From Coriobacteriaceae bacterium (GTDB lineage Bacteria > Actinomycetota > Coriobacteriia > Coriobacteriales > Coriobacteriaceae), in NCBI GenBank assembly GCA_902362275.1, contig CABIWB010000003.1, positions 120,826 to 126,950 of the forward strand: 6,125 bases of DNA, written 5' to 3'. Below, in pieces: positions 1 through 5,664 of the stretch. Numbering within the stretch: the first letter of the stretch is position 1; each line of letters opens with the position of its first letter. The notes under the pieces were generated by a model. The model saw only the letters and a list, made by a program, of their open reading frames with translations. It searched no databases and was not told the origin of the DNA. The translations under genes and the position numbers were made by a program.

Positions 1-8
1 CGCATCCT

Positions 9-30
9 ATGCAAGAACTTTTTTTGAAAA
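9..30 (-). promoter_or_regulatory. Third copy of the tRNA-promoter element, leading out of the window
   Basis: Plus strand GCAAGAACTTTTTTT (11-25) followed by GAAAA matches the element at the two tRNA promoters. On the minus strand it gives an A-tract followed by a -35-like TTGCAT (9-14). The -10 and the gene would lie left of position 1. By analogy I expect a stable-RNA gene there. The stretch between it and the end of the GH13 gene (31-114) shows no gene and no clear T-tailed terminator. Confidence 0.5.
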
Positions 31-114
31 GTTTTGCGACGCCCTCGCGAACCTCGCAAAGACATCAGCCACCACGGGAGGCGCAGGCAAACGCAAACTC
101 GCCACAAGAGGCCC

Positions 115-1815
115 CTACATCTCACCGAGCATAATCCAGGCAGAGCTGTCCTGAGCGAGCCTGCCGTCTGCAAGCGGTGATGAGGTGAGCAGGACCCTGC
201 CCGCCGGCAGCTCCACGGGTGCTGCACCGAAGTTCGTCACACACGCCCAGCCGTTGTCGCGGCGATAGGCGATGACGCCGCCCTCAGCGCCCTCGGCACC
301 ATCCGCAAGGCCGGTGCGCCCGTTAAGATCGAGCCACGCAAGATCGTTGGCGCACCCGCGCAGCTTGCGCCGCAGCCAGAGGGCGTCACGATAGAGCGCA
401 AGCATCGATGTCGGGTCCGCTTCTTCCCTATCGGCAGCGTAATCGGAAAACCATGCAGGCTGCGGCAGATGGGGCGCCGTATCGGCGTCCGCCGGTGAAA
501 ACCCAAACGATCCGCCCTGCGCGGGATCGTCCGCCGCCACCCACGGCAGGGGCACACGACAGCCGTCGCGCCCCTTCTCGCGCTTCGATCCGTGCGTATT
601 GGTCGCAGTGGGATCTTCGAGTGCAGCCCACGGAATGTCAGCCACCTCAAAAAGGCCGAGCTCCTCACCCTGATACACGTATGCCGAGCCCGGAAGCGCC
701 AGCTCAAGCAAAAGGGCCGCCCGCGCGCGGCGCTCGCCGAGTTCACGGTCCTCGTCATAAGACGACCCGTCGCGTAAGAGCCAGTCGAGCGCAATCTGGT
801 GGTAGCGCGTCGCCTTGATTTGCGGCAGGGCATAGCGTGTCGCCACGCGCGGCACGTCGTGGTTGGAGAGTACCCAGGTCGAGGCGGAATCGGATTCGAT
901 GGCCGCCTTCAAGCCCTCCTCGATCGCAGCGTGCATGTCATCATAGGTCCAAGTGGCTTTGGCGAACTCAAAGTTGAATGTCTGGCCAAGCTCGCTGGGG
1001 CGCGCGTAGAGATACTGGCGCTCGGGCAGCACCCACGCCTCGGCAACGGCGCTGCGCGGCGGATTATAGCGGTCGAACACCCGACGCCACTCGCGATAGA
1101 TCTCGTGGACCTCGTTGCGGTCCCACAGCGGATGAGTGCCGTCGTCAACCATGTCATCGCCCTCGGCGAGATGCCACCGGTCGAGGTCATCGCGGTCGAG
1201 ATCCTTGGCAAGACCGTGCGCCACATCAATGCGAAAGCCATCGACGCCTCGATCGCTCCAAAATGTCAGGACGTCGCAAAAGAACGCGTGAACCTCGGGG
1301 CATGACCAGTCAAAGTCCGGCTGCTCGGGCGTAAACATGTGCAGATACCACTGACCGTCCGCAACACGCGTCCAGGCGGGGCCGCCAAAATTGGCATTCC
1401 AATTGGTGGGAGGCAGCTCTCCGTGCTCGCCTCGACCATCGCGGAAGATATAACGGGCGCGCTCGGGCGATCCGGGGCCGGCGGCAAGAGCGTCTTTGAA
1501 CCAGGGGTGCTGGTTGGATGAATGGTTAGGCACGATGTCGACGATGACCCTGATGCCGCGCGCGTGAGCCGCAGCGATCATGTCATCGAAGTCGTCAAGC
1601 GAGCCGAGACGTGGGTCGACATCACAGTAGTCCGCCACATCATAGCCACCATCGACAAGAGGCGATGGGTAAAACGGGCTCAGCCAGATGGCCTCGATAC
1701 CCAGCCGCTCAAGATAGCCCATCTGCTGGGTAATGCCCGCAATATCGCCCAGACCCGAACCAGTCGAATCCTTAAACGAGCGCGGGTAGATCTGATAGAT
1801 CGCGGCGTCGGACAT
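115..1815 (-). CDS. GH13 alpha-glucosidase / oligo-1,6-glucosidase
   Basis: Predicted cytosolic glycoside hydrolase that releases glucose from the non-reducing ends of short alpha-glucosides such as maltose, isomaltose or related oligosaccharides. Counting from the ATG at 1815 (566 aa, normal for the family), the N-terminus carries the hallmark IYQIYPRSF (residues 6-14). The conserved GH13 regions are all present: DIVPNH (93-98), QPDFDW (165-170), GFRIDVAHG (193-201, nucleophile D197), EAW (acid/base E259) and SNHD (317-320, transition-state stabiliser D320). QGEELGL (382-388) is also typical. There is no signal peptide, so the substrate is probably imported first. The start is doubtful. ATG 1815 has no Shine-Dalgarno sequence, and family similarity (a Trp before the ATG) continues upstream. 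A well-placed AAGGGAG instead serves the ATG at 1849, which is one base out of frame. The gene follows a tRNA cluster and its terminator, so it is probably a separate transcript. The fold and class are certain; linkage specificity cannot be read from sequence alone. Confidence 0.95.
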   Translation of the reverse strand: MSDAAIYQIYPRSFKDSTGSGLGDIAGITQQMGYLERLGIEAIWLSPFYPSPLVDGGYDVADYCDVDPRLGSLDDFDDMIAAAHARGIRVIVDIVPNHSSNQHPWFKDALAAGPGSPERARYIFRDGRGEHGELPPTNWNANFGGPAWTRVADGQWYLHMFTPEQPDFDWSCPEVHAFFCDVLTFWSDRGVDGFRIDVAHGLAKDLDRDDLDRWHLAEGDDMVDDGTHPLWDRNEVHEIYREWRRVFDRYNPPRSAVAEAWVLPERQYLYARPSELGQTFNFEFAKATWTYDDMHAAIEEGLKAAIESDSASTWVLSNHDVPRVATRYALPQIKATRYHQIALDWLLRDGSSYDEDRELGERRARAALLLELALPGSAYVYQGEELGLFEVADIPWAALEDPTATNTHGSKREKGRDGCRVPLPWVAADDPAQGGSFGFSPADADTAPHLPQPAWFSDYAADREEADPTSMLALYRDALWLRRKLRGCANDLAWLDLNGRTGLADGAEGAEGGVIAYRRDNGWACVTNFGAAPVELPAGRVLLTSSPLADGRLAQDSSAWIMLGEM

Positions 1816-1849
1816 CCATGAGCGCGAAGAAGACTTTTTCTGTAGCCAT
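1816..1849 (-). other. Probable true 5' end of the GH13 gene, out of frame by one base
   Basis: The ATG at 1849-1847 lies 9 nt after an AAGGGAG Shine-Dalgarno sequence (1859-1865). It reads MATEK and then leaves the GH13 frame. Removing one A from the A5 run (plus-strand T5, 1835-1839) would give MATEKSSSRSWMSDAAIYQ, joining smoothly to the enzyme. Without that change the ATG frame continues as an unrelated peptide and stops near 1772. This may be a sequencing or assembly indel, a real frameshift mutation, or slippage on the short homopolymer. Confidence 0.6.
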
Positions 1850-1850
1850 G

Positions 1851-1903
1851 GGGCGTATCTCCCTTGCAACGAGGTTATGCGAGATGTCCACGATGATACG
1901 CCC
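1851..1903 (-). repeat. 9-bp inverted repeat bracketing the GH13 ribosome binding site
   Basis: GGGCGTATC (plus strand, 1851-1859) is the exact reverse complement of GATACGCCC (1895-1903), with 35 nt between. In the mRNA the 3' arm fills the spacer between the Shine-Dalgarno sequence and the ATG at 1849. A folded leader would therefore restrict ribosome access. It could instead be a DNA operator, although the spacing is long for one. A -10-like TATCAT (1893-1898) overlaps the 5' arm, but I see no convincing -35 at normal spacing. Confidence 0.4.
1859..1865 (-). promoter_or_regulatory. Ribosome binding site AAGGGAG upstream of the GH13 gene
   Basis: AAGGGAG ends 9 nt before the ATG at 1849. 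It is the only good Shine-Dalgarno sequence near this gene and is the main reason to doubt the in-frame ATG at 1815. It lies just inside the loop of the 1851-1903 inverted repeat. Confidence 0.7.
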
Positions 1904-1989
1904 AAAGCGGATATTCGCGGCAAACAACGCCACAGCCACGACCCAAAACGCTCGCTCCCTTTCGGGTTCGAGCCCAGGCGATGGGTACG

Positions 1990-2019
1990 AAAAAGCCCGG
2001 CTACCGTAGTAGTCGGGCT
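1990..2019 (-). terminator. Intrinsic terminator after the tRNA cluster
   Basis: Read on the minus strand: AGCCCG, one mismatch, CTAC, loop TACG, GTAG, one mismatch, CGGGCT, then TTTTTC. This 10-pair stem with a T-run lies just downstream of the last tRNA-Gly and separates the cluster from the GH13 gene. Confidence 0.88.
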
Positions 2020-2027
2020 GCTGCGTT

Positions 2028-2103
2028 TGGAGCGGACAACGGGGCTCGAACCCGCGACCCCAACCTTGGCAAGGTTGTGCTCTACCAACTGAGCCATGTC
2101 CGC
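2028..2103 (-). tRNA. tRNA-Gly (anticodon GCC), distal copy
   Basis: The cloverleaf is complete. The acceptor arms GCGGACA/TGTCCGC pair fully and the D-arm is GCTC/GAGC. The anticodon stem CAACC/GGTTG encloses loop TTGCCAA (anticodon at 2068-2070), and the T-arm contains TTCGAGC. The discriminator base is T and the CCA end is encoded (2028-2030). It is identical over 76 nt to the copy at 2254-2329. It follows the tRNA-Cys terminator with only 7 nt between and has no visible promoter of its own. Confidence 0.97.
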
Positions 2104-2110
2104 ATATGTA

Positions 2111-2135
2111 AAACAAAACGGGCGCCGGAGCGCCC
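2111..2135 (-). terminator. Terminator-like hairpin between tRNA-Cys and the distal tRNA-Gly
   Basis: Minus strand: perfect stem GGGCGC/GCGCCC with loop TCCG, followed by the T-rich tail GTTTTGTTT. It sits 10 nt after the tRNA-Cys CCA end. Because another tRNA follows at once, it should either terminate only part of the transcripts or act as a processing structure. Confidence 0.75.
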
Positions 2136-2145
2136 GGATGTTGCC

Positions 2146-2219
2146 TGGAGGCGAAGCCCGGATTCGAACCGGGGGTAAAGGCTTTGCAGGCCTCTGCCTT
2201 ACCACTTGGCCACTTCGCC
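2146..2219 (-). tRNA. tRNA-Cys (anticodon GCA)
   Basis: The acceptor arms GGCGAAG/CTTCGCC pair perfectly. The anticodon arm GAGGC/GCCTT (one G-T pair) encloses loop CTGCAAA (anticodon GCA at 2185-2187). The T-arm is CCCGG, TTCGAAT, CCGGG, the discriminator base is T, and CCA is encoded at 2146-2148. The gene lies between two identical tRNA-Gly genes, with a terminator-like hairpin on each side. This is the only tRNA-Cys in the window. Confidence 0.97.
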
Positions 2220-2220
2220 G

Positions 2221-2243
2221 AAAAAGGACCGCCTAAACGGTCC
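2221..2243 (-). terminator. Terminator-like hairpin between the proximal tRNA-Gly and tRNA-Cys
   Basis: Minus strand: GGACCG, loop TTTAGG, CGGTCC, then five Ts. The stem is 6 bp with a T-run, and the T-run ends 1 nt before the tRNA-Cys 5' end. There is no room for a new promoter before tRNA-Cys, so termination here must be partial or the hairpin serves RNA processing. Confidence 0.72.
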
Positions 2244-2253
2244 GGAAATGCAA

Positions 2254-2329
2254 TGGAGCGGACAACGGGGCTCGAACCCGCGACCCCAACCTTGGCAAGG
2301 TTGTGCTCTACCAACTGAGCCATGTCCGC
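2254..2329 (-). tRNA. tRNA-Gly (anticodon GCC), proximal copy
   Basis: First tRNA of the cluster, with the same 76 nt as the copy at 2028-2103, including the encoded CCA (2254-2256). The anticodon GCC is at 2294-2296. It starts about 12 nt downstream of the -10 hexamer at 2342-2347, so the primary transcript should carry almost no 5' leader. Confidence 0.97.
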
Positions 2330-2341
2330 TTGCGGGTTATT

Positions 2342-2387
2342 AATTTACGCGAGTTGTCCAAAAGACGCAAGTACTTTTTTCAAAAAA
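2342..2387 (-). promoter_or_regulatory. Promoter of the Gly-Cys-Gly tRNA cluster
   Basis: Minus strand: -35 TTGCGT (2365-2370), 17-nt spacer, -10 TAAATT (2342-2347). Just upstream of the -35 is an A/T-tract block, TTTTTTGAAAAAAGTAC (2371-2387), which resembles an UP element. The same arrangement precedes tRNA-Leu. It is the only promoter I can see for the cluster. Confidence 0.75.
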
Positions 2388-2409
2388 CTTGTCTGCCGCA
2401 TGTTCTTAG

Positions 2410-2437
2410 TAGCTAAACGCGCTAAAGCGATTAGCTA
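2410..2437 (-). repeat. Hairpin overlapping the stop codon of the STAS-HATPase gene
   Basis: Plus strand TAGCTAA (2410-2416) pairs with TTAGCTA (2431-2437). After one mismatch CGC pairs with GCG, leaving the loop GCTAAA. The TAG stop (2435-2437) is inside the stem. No T-run follows directly; the nearest is the T6 of the promoter element at 2382-2387. It may mark a weak or factor-dependent transcript end. Confidence 0.5.
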
Positions 2438-3181
2438 GGCACACGATTCCAGCGCTCCGCTAAACAGCTTCACCATCTGCACGCGCGTGCCGGCGCCGTC
2501 CGTACGACGAGCAACCTCCACGTTATCGACGAGCATACGCATAAGCTTGATACCACGGCCGCGCTCCTCAGATGCAACCGGCTCGCTCGTTTCATCGATA
2601 GAATAGCCGGCACCTCGATCAAGCACCTCAACCACAACGCGATCGCCATAGGCTTGAACCGTCAGGACGCACCCGATACCGCCCGCATGGTCATAGGCAT
2701 TACCCAGCGCCTCCCCCGACGCCAATGCGACATCGTAGCGCTCGTCACGGCGCAACGGAAGCGATTCAAGGAGTTCGGCGATGCGATGTCGGTAGTATGG
2801 AAGATTCTCGATACCCTGACGGACCTCGACGCTCTTACTCCAGCGAGGCAGCTCCCCCACCGGAATAGCGGGGATAGACTCCCGTGCCGGCCCCGCGACA
2901 TGAAGGATATCGACAAGACGAGCAATCTCCAAAAAGCGAACAACTTCACCTGATGCATTGACGAGCGAAAGCAGGCCTTCTCGCCTCATGAGCTCACGAG
3001 CGTGCGTAAGCAGGAATGCCAAGCCCGTCGAATCGATAAAGCTAACAGCCTGACAGTTGATGACGACACGACGCACGCCGCGGCCAATCAAAGCATCCAA
3101 CCGCCGACGCAGCGCAGGCACCGTGGCGATGTCGATATCGCCTGGTGGCGTCAAAACCGCTATGTCATTCCACTCATTCAT
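2435..3181 (-). CDS. STAS-HATPase fusion: anti-sigma antagonist joined to an anti-sigma-type kinase
   Basis: Predicted soluble regulator of 248 aa with two partner-switching domains in one chain. Residues ~5-97 form a STAS domain of the SpoIIAA/RsbV type, with the phosphoacceptor motif FIDSTGL (S51). Residues ~118-240 form a GHKL ATPase domain of the SpoIIAB/RsbW type. Its N-box is EALGNAYDH (E157, N161, H165), the G1 box is DRGAG (188-192), the G2 region is RGRG (207-210) and the G3 region is GAGTR (229-233). In known systems the kinase phosphorylates the STAS serine and a PP2C phosphatase reverses this; such a phosphatase is encoded 78 nt upstream. The fusion implies an internal or dimer-crossing switch. 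I chose the ATG at 3181 because the STAS fold begins there, though its Shine-Dalgarno sequence (GGGGAA, ~10 nt away) is mediocre. A TTG at 3244 would add 21 residues of no recognisable type. No sigma factor lies nearby, so the target is unknown. Confidence 0.93.
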   Translation of the reverse strand: MNEWNDIAVLTPPGDIDIATVPALRRRLDALIGRGVRRVVINCQAVSFIDSTGLAFLLTHARELMRREGLLSLVNASGEVVRFLEIARLVDILHVAGPARESIPAIPVGELPRWSKSVEVRQGIENLPYYRHRIAELLESLPLRRDERYDVALASGEALGNAYDHAGGIGCVLTVQAYGDRVVVEVLDRGAGYSIDETSEPVASEERGRGIKLMRMLVDNVEVARRTDGAGTRVQMVKLFSGALESCA

Positions 3182-3259
3182 ACGACCATGGTTCCCCAAA
3201 AAAGCCCACTCGATGCATTCGTTTCCCCAACCGTACGGATTCAACCCGCCCAGCGTCGT

Positions 3260-5605
3260 CTATGAACGACCCCGTAAAAACTCAAGGGACACCAATGCAA
3301 TGTCATCGTCCAGCGCCGATTCGGTAAATCGGTCAAGCTCGCCCAAGACCTTGCCGCAAATGCCCGACACGCCCTCCCCCGAAACAGAAAGCAGAAGGTC
3401 GCGCAAGCGCTGCTCGCCAAAGAACGCTCCGGTGCGGTCGCGGGCCTCAATCGTTCCATCCGTATACATGAAGAGCATGTCGCCGGGGGCGAACGTAAAC
3501 ACGCCCGTCTCGTACACCATGCTCTCAAAGGCACCGATTACGCCCGATTGGCATCCAAGCAGCTCAACCTCTCCCCCACGGGCCTCGCCGCCACCCAGCG
3601 GCATCGACTCTGGCCTGATGATCATGGTCGGAGGATGGCCCGCCGAACAATACGTTGCGCGTCCGGCCTTAAGGTCAATCTTGGCGATAAAGGCCGTCAC
3701 GAACGTCTCGACCCTCGAAAAGCCCATGAGCATGCTGTTAAGGGAGCGTGCCATGCGGGCCGGTCCAGCGCCCTCCCAAGCATATGCCGTCAGGGCCGTC
3801 TTGACGAGCGCGGACATCGATGCGGCCTCAATGCCTTTGCCAGACACATCACCCAGAATCATGACGGCGCAGTCGTCGGGAAGACGGATGAGCGTATAGA
3901 AATCGCCGCCGACCAACGCCGAGTTCGTGGCCGACAGGTATACCGAATCGGTTGCGATACCCGGAACATCCCCCAGGGAATTTCTCATGCCAATCTGAAG
4001 GGTCTGAGCGATATGGCGCTCCTCGCGCTTTTGAGATTCGCCTTCGTAGATCAGTTCAAAGTCATGCGCCAAGTGCGCCAAGTAGTCATATTCAAGGTCA
4101 TCAATCGGCTCTTGGCTACCATCACGAAGCAGCAGCGCGCGCGTAGTCGGGCTCTTCGCAACAGAAGCAGGGACAATCGCGTCGTTACTGTGCTTGCCAT
4201 CACCCTCAGAGCGCGGGCGCCCCGCCTCGATGCCGGAGTCGACGTAGAGACCTTGACAAGGCAGACCATGCGCCCTAAGCCAGCCTCCCATAGGCATCGA
4301 TTCGTCAACGCGAGTTATACGGACGTGTTTAAGGTCCTCGACACTCGTACCCCCCAAAACAGATGCCTCAAAGCCATCAGGGCCAGCCCCCAGACGTGCC
4401 GCCGGCGCCGTCGTGGAAAAGAAAAGCTTCTCGGGATCGTCCGGCAAAGCAACGCGACTGCCGCCTTCAAAATCTATGACGTAGGAGTCCAGACTGGCGT
4501 CATACTCAACAGGGCAAAAATGGCAGTTGAGCATATTGCAGATCTCGGACGATACCGCCTGGGTAGCCGCGGCGGAATCGTCTAGAAAGGTAAACAACTC
4601 ATCACGTAAGACATTGAGCGAGCGGCCAAGCTCGGCCGTACGACGAGAGCGAAGGCTCGATGCCATGCCGACCAGCTGGATAGACAGGTAATCGCAAATG
4701 ACCTCGAGTACATTAACGTCATAGGCGAGCGGTGCCTGGGGGCGTTTCCAACCAACTTCCAGCACGCCAAGGATCTGCGTACCGTAAAAAACGGGAAGAC
4801 AAATCTCGCTGCGGTACGGAGGCATATCCTGCACGCGCAACAGGTGCTTAGAACGATTGTCCAAGTCCGTGAACATACCGGAGGCGGCCCTATCGCCCTC
4901 AAGGTCCTGTTGAATCGACAAGCGACAGGCACGCGACTCGCGAAGAACATACGTCGGAATGCCAGCGCCATACGGCAAAAACTCGGGCAGGTAGCTATCG
5001 TACAGCTCCTTGGAAACACCGCGTAGCTTAAAACCGCCGCTCTCAGAAAAATAGATAGCGGCACCCGAAGCATCGAGCGTTCCTACAAGCTGGTTCAAAA
5101 CAGTATCAAGCAGGCTGGGTAACTCATCGGAGCCCATAGTGCTCATAATGACCGAGAGCGTGCCAGAGAGACGCTTGTTCGCCACTCTAAGCTCCGATAA
5201 CGCACGCTTAAGTTGACGGTCGTGAGAATACTGTTCCTCGATACTGTGAAGCGTCACTAGGACACGTGGTGCGCGGCGCCCAAAGATGCGTGGAGGTGTT
5301 ACGGAGCCCGCGCGAACCAAGACGGGGATAAAAGAGCCGTCACTCAGCTTGAGCATCAGTTCGTTCTCGGAGCCATCAGTTTCAAATGGCAGGCGATGTT
5401 CCGTCGCACGTTCAAAAGCGGACGAGTACAGAACGTCTTTGACATCACCGTTGATGACGTCAGCGCGCTCCTCGCACATCAGATCGAGCAAACGATTATT
5501 CACATGCAGAATGGTTCCGTCGAGTTCACAAATGATGACAGCATCGCTCGTAATCTCGACCAATTGGGCAACGTCTGCCCACTCGTTGCGCTCAAGCGTT
5601 TCCAT
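3260..5605 (-). CDS. PAS-GAF-SpoIIE (PP2C-type) sensor phosphatase
   Basis: Predicted cytosolic serine phosphatase of 781 aa (no membrane segment seen) that should dephosphorylate the STAS serine of its neighbour. Residues ~10-120 are a PAS domain, including DGTILHVNNRLLDL. A helical linker (~122-150) leads to a GAF domain (~155-315, ending ILGVLEVGW and a closing helix). A second, divergent GAF-like region (~325-522) contains a Cys/His cluster (C356, C361, H362, C364). The PP2C/SpoIIE domain (~530-778) keeps its metal-site motifs: VGGDFY (D568), GDVSGKG (D586), AGHPP (655-659), YTDG (D716) and DDDIA (766-770), so it should be active. The start at 5605 has GGTGAGG 6 nt upstream; a GTG at 5617 is in frame but less likely. 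The gene begins 27 nt after the tRNA-Leu terminator with no clear promoter between, so read-through may feed it. The sensed ligands are unknown. Confidence 0.94.
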   Translation of the reverse strand: METLERNEWADVAQLVEITSDAVIICELDGTILHVNNRLLDLMCEERADVINGDVKDVLYSSAFERATEHRLPFETDGSENELMLKLSDGSFIPVLVRAGSVTPPRIFGRRAPRVLVTLHSIEEQYSHDRQLKRALSELRVANKRLSGTLSVIMSTMGSDELPSLLDTVLNQLVGTLDASGAAIYFSESGGFKLRGVSKELYDSYLPEFLPYGAGIPTYVLRESRACRLSIQQDLEGDRAASGMFTDLDNRSKHLLRVQDMPPYRSEICLPVFYGTQILGVLEVGWKRPQAPLAYDVNVLEVICDYLSIQLVGMASSLRSRRTAELGRSLNVLRDELFTFLDDSAAATQAVSSEICNMLNCHFCPVEYDASLDSYVIDFEGGSRVALPDDPEKLFFSTTAPAARLGAGPDGFEASVLGGTSVEDLKHVRITRVDESMPMGGWLRAHGLPCQGLYVDSGIEAGRPRSEGDGKHSNDAIVPASVAKSPTTRALLLRDGSQEPIDDLEYDYLAHLAHDFELIYEGESQKREERHIAQTLQIGMRNSLGDVPGIATDSVYLSATNSALVGGDFYTLIRLPDDCAVMILGDVSGKGIEAASMSALVKTALTAYAWEGAGPARMARSLNSMLMGFSRVETFVTAFIAKIDLKAGRATYCSAGHPPTMIIRPESMPLGGGEARGGEVELLGCQSGVIGAFESMVYETGVFTFAPGDMLFMYTDGTIEARDRTGAFFGEQRLRDLLLSVSGEGVSGICGKVLGELDRFTESALDDDIALVSLEFLRGRS

Positions 5606-5631
5606 CGTGAACCTCACCGTCTATCGGTAAC

Positions 5632-5653
5632 AAAAAAGCCTCCAAAGAGGCTT
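5632..5653 (-). terminator. Intrinsic terminator after tRNA-Leu
   Basis: Minus strand: AAGCCTC, loop TTTG, GAGGCTT, then further Ts (six in the run). It sits 11 nt after the tRNA-Leu CCA end and 27 nt before the ATG of the phosphatase gene. It may therefore also act as a leaky gate for that operon. Confidence 0.88.
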
Positions 5654-5664
5654 CTCAAATGCGA

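Noticed and set aside
799..1305. 168-residue plus-strand open frame inside the GH13 gene.
   Set aside because: Shadow of a strongly conserved coding frame on the other strand.
1964..1975. GGGTTCGAGCCC on the plus strand, resembling a tRNA T-arm.
   Set aside because: No acceptor, anticodon or D-arm can be built around it and the T-stem fails beyond 3 bp. It is a short near-palindrome, possibly a relic, with no further support.
1816..2205. In-frame upstream extension of the GH13 reading frame (130 extra residues).
   Set aside because: It runs through the terminator, the distal tRNA-Gly and tRNA-Cys. The MAQLVEHN-type peptide is a translation of tRNA-Gly, a common annotation artefact.
1772..2323. 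183-residue minus-strand open frame across the tRNA cluster.
   Set aside because: It is made of translated tRNA sequence. Only its last ~25 codons (from the ATG at 1849) are of interest, as the apparent frameshifted start of the GH13 gene.
3182..3244. TTG at 3244 as the start of the STAS-HATPase gene.
   Set aside because: The added 21 residues do not fit the STAS fold, and GGGCGGG directly abuts the TTG with no proper spacing. It cannot be excluded fully because the ATG at 3181 also has a mediocre ribosome site.
3057..3899. 280-residue plus-strand open frame over both signalling genes.
   Set aside because: Low-complexity Ser/Pro/Arg-rich product, antisense to two clear genes, with no family resemblance.
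3548..4585. 345-residue plus-strand open frame.
   Set aside because: It lies antisense within the phosphatase gene, has no recognisable domain, and is explained by high G+C codon structure.
5606..5617. GTG at 5617 as the start of the phosphatase gene.
   Set aside because: The ATG at 5605 has GGTGAGG at 6-nt spacing, and the GTG is itself part of that ribosome site.
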